Source: Bacteroidales bacterium (lineage in GTDB: Bacteria; Bacteroidota; Bacteroidia; Bacteroidales; F082). Taken from it: a stretch of DNA of 6,775 bases. Each line of letters opens with the position of its first letter. The first letter of the stretch is position 1. Where the stretch lies: the NCBI GenBank assembly GCA_029933565.1, contig JAOZNY010000163.1:1-6775 (forward strand), in the 5' to 3' direction. Below the pieces are notes generated by a model. It did no database searches, had not been told where the DNA came from, and saw only the letters and a list, made by a program, of their open reading frames with translations. A program made the position numbers and the translations under genes. Positions 5,370 to 6,775 of this stretch are shown here, in pieces.

Positions 5370-6775
5370 TTAGAATGAAATATTCATCCCAAGCATAAAA
5401 TTAAAGCCAGCCTGCGGAAAGTATCCATTCATTTCGTATTCAACATCATCGTAATAATATCGGTAAACCCAGGCGTTGGTTTCATACTTCTCTCCAAAAA
5501 TATTGTTAAGTGTTAGCACGAAATCAATCTGTTTTACAAAATTGGTGTTCAAACTATAGTTGAACCTCATATTATTCACAAAATATGCATCAATGCTTCT
5601 GTCATCGTTTGAGGTATTGTCGATGTATTGTTTTCCAACGTAAGTTGAAAGAAAACTAATGCTAAAATTCCTAAAAGGCATTAGCGAGATATTGCTGTTA
5701 GCAATTAATCCAGGTGAAAACGAAATATCAGTTTCCTCATAATTCTCCAATTTTTGCTCAGGCCAGGTATTCCAATCGTCAACATAGGCTGTAAAGTCCT
5801 TTATCTTATTTATACTGTAGGTTACGTTAGCATCCCACTTTAGGTAATCTGTTATCATCCAGCCACCTATAAGTTCAATTCCAGTACGGTGACTATTGGC
5901 TACGTTTTGCATAATGGCATCGCCAACATCGTTTATTTTTCCAGTTAAAACCAATTGATCTTTATATTTCATATGAAATACATTTGCTGTAATTGCAAGT
6001 TTAGGGGTTTTGAAATTATAGCCAAGTTCAATATCTGTAAGTTTTTCGGGTTTAATTTCAATGCCTGGATCAGCATCACGATAAGTTGTTCGGTTTGGTT
6101 CGCGGTTTGAAATAGCAGCAGAAAGGAAAAGGCTATTTCTGTTGTTTAATTTATAGGCAAGTCCAATTTTAGGATTAATAAAATCAAAAATATGTTCCTG
6201 CGTTAAATCGCGAAGATCGTCATGGGTTCCTACTATTGAATAATCAATGTGCCTGTATTGCAAGTCGGCAAAAGCAGTAATGTTAGCATTGAAACTGTAT
6301 TCTGCTTTAACAAAAATATTAGTTTCGGTTTTTAATCCGTTGTTAGAATACCAATTTCTGTCGTGGTCACCCAGACGTGCAACTTGAGCCCAAACAACTT
6401 TTCCGTAGTGGTCGCCATCGTATCTATTCCATCCTCCACCAACAGTAAGTTTTAGTTTTGATGGATTATAAATCATTGAAAAGTTAAATCCGTAAAAATG
6501 ATTGTCGAGCCATTTTTGTGTAATCATGTTTGATCGTGAAATTGTATCGTCACCAATTATGGTATCGCTCATGCCAAATGATGAAAATGATTTGTCATTT
6601 TTGTAATTCTCGTAGTATCCATAACCTCTTGTATAAAATGCCGAAGCCGTAAGATTTAGGTTTTTTGAGAATTCTCTGGCATAATGAAGTTGGTAGTAGT
6701 TTTGCCAGTAATTATCAGTCTGGTTGTTGTAATATCCTAAAAAGTTCCCTTCCGAATCTTGCATCTCCCCTGCTG
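5370..6775 (-). CDS. TonB-dependent outer-membrane receptor, C-terminal part (5' end outside window)
   Basis: The frame is open to the right edge of the window, so the gene is partial; 464 residues are visible from the first in-window ATG (codon 6764-6762), which is internal, not the true start. What is seen is the beta-barrel of a TonB-dependent receptor: alternating strands rich in aromatic residues, the motifs NNQTDNYWQNYYQLHYAREF (13-32), GGGWNRYDGDHYGKVVWAQ (109-127), AISNREPNRTTYRD (217-230), LNNIFGEKYETN (419-430), and a final strand FNFMLGMNISF ending in F, the expected signal for barrel insertion. The N-terminal plug and any carboxypeptidase-like domain would lie outside the window. 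These receptors import siderophores, cobalamin, glycans or other large ligands using TonB energy; nothing here identifies the substrate, and no SusD-like partner gene follows. The next gene, 41 bp away, is a secreted propeller protein. Confidence 0.93.
   Translation of the reverse strand, partial: AGEMQDSEGNFLGYYNNQTDNYWQNYYQLHYAREFSKNLNLTASAFYTRGYGYYENYKNDKSFSSFGMSDTIIGDDTISRSNMITQKWLDNHFYGFNFSMIYNPSKLKLTVGGGWNRYDGDHYGKVVWAQVARLGDHDRNWYSNNGLKTETNIFVKAEYSFNANITAFADLQYRHIDYSIVGTHDDLRDLTQEHIFDFINPKIGLAYKLNNRNSLFLSAAISNREPNRTTYRDADPGIEIKPEKLTDIELGYNFKTPKLAITANVFHMKYKDQLVLTGKINDVGDAIMQNVANSHRTGIELIGGWMITDYLKWDANVTYSINKIKDFTAYVDDWNTWPEQKLENYEETDISFSPGLIANSNISLMPFRNFSISFLSTYVGKQYIDNTSNDDRSIDAYFVNNMRFNYSLNTNFVKQIDFVLTLNNIFGEKYETNAWVYRYYYDDVEYEMNGYFPQAGFNFMLGMNISF

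Overview
The window looks like chromosomal DNA from a Bacteroidota member, most likely a marine or environmental Bacteroidales/Marinilabiliales-type or related lineage. Reasons: it is AT-rich, it has no convincing Shine-Dalgarno sequences in front of its genes, it encodes a large TonB-dependent receptor ending in an aromatic residue, and it carries a histidine kinase of the signal peptide + TPR + single membrane helix + HisKA_3 type that is common in this phylum. The lineage below phylum is a guess.

All seven genes lie on the minus strand, so transcription runs from high to low coordinates. At the right edge is the C-terminal part of a TonB-dependent outer-membrane receptor (its 5' part is outside the window). 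A secreted TolB/PD40-type beta-propeller protein follows about 40 bp later. After a 67-bp AT-rich gap comes a compact block: a membrane-anchored prohibitin/SPFH protein, a 114-aa protein of unknown function (here orfA), a NarL-type response regulator, a 113-aa protein of unknown function (orfB), and the TPR histidine kinase. Gaps inside this block are 56, 19, 18 and 3 bp, which suggests one operon. The last 92 bases, downstream of the kinase, hold an AT-rich hairpin and a short GC-rich inverted repeat of a type I remember as dispersed in Bacteroidota genomes.

The kinase and regulator very probably form a two-component system: a periplasmic TPR region senses or docks something, H497 is phosphorylated in the cytoplasm, and phosphate goes to D54 of the regulator. 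Two less ordinary points are the SPFH protein at the head of the block and the two small proteins flanking the regulator gene. By eye, orfA and orfB appear to be very divergent homologues of each other. I recognise no family for either. This SPFH + small protein + regulator + small protein + kinase layout is the best candidate here for an undescribed system, but its function is not visible in the sequence. I see no mobile element, CRISPR array, tRNA or rRNA.
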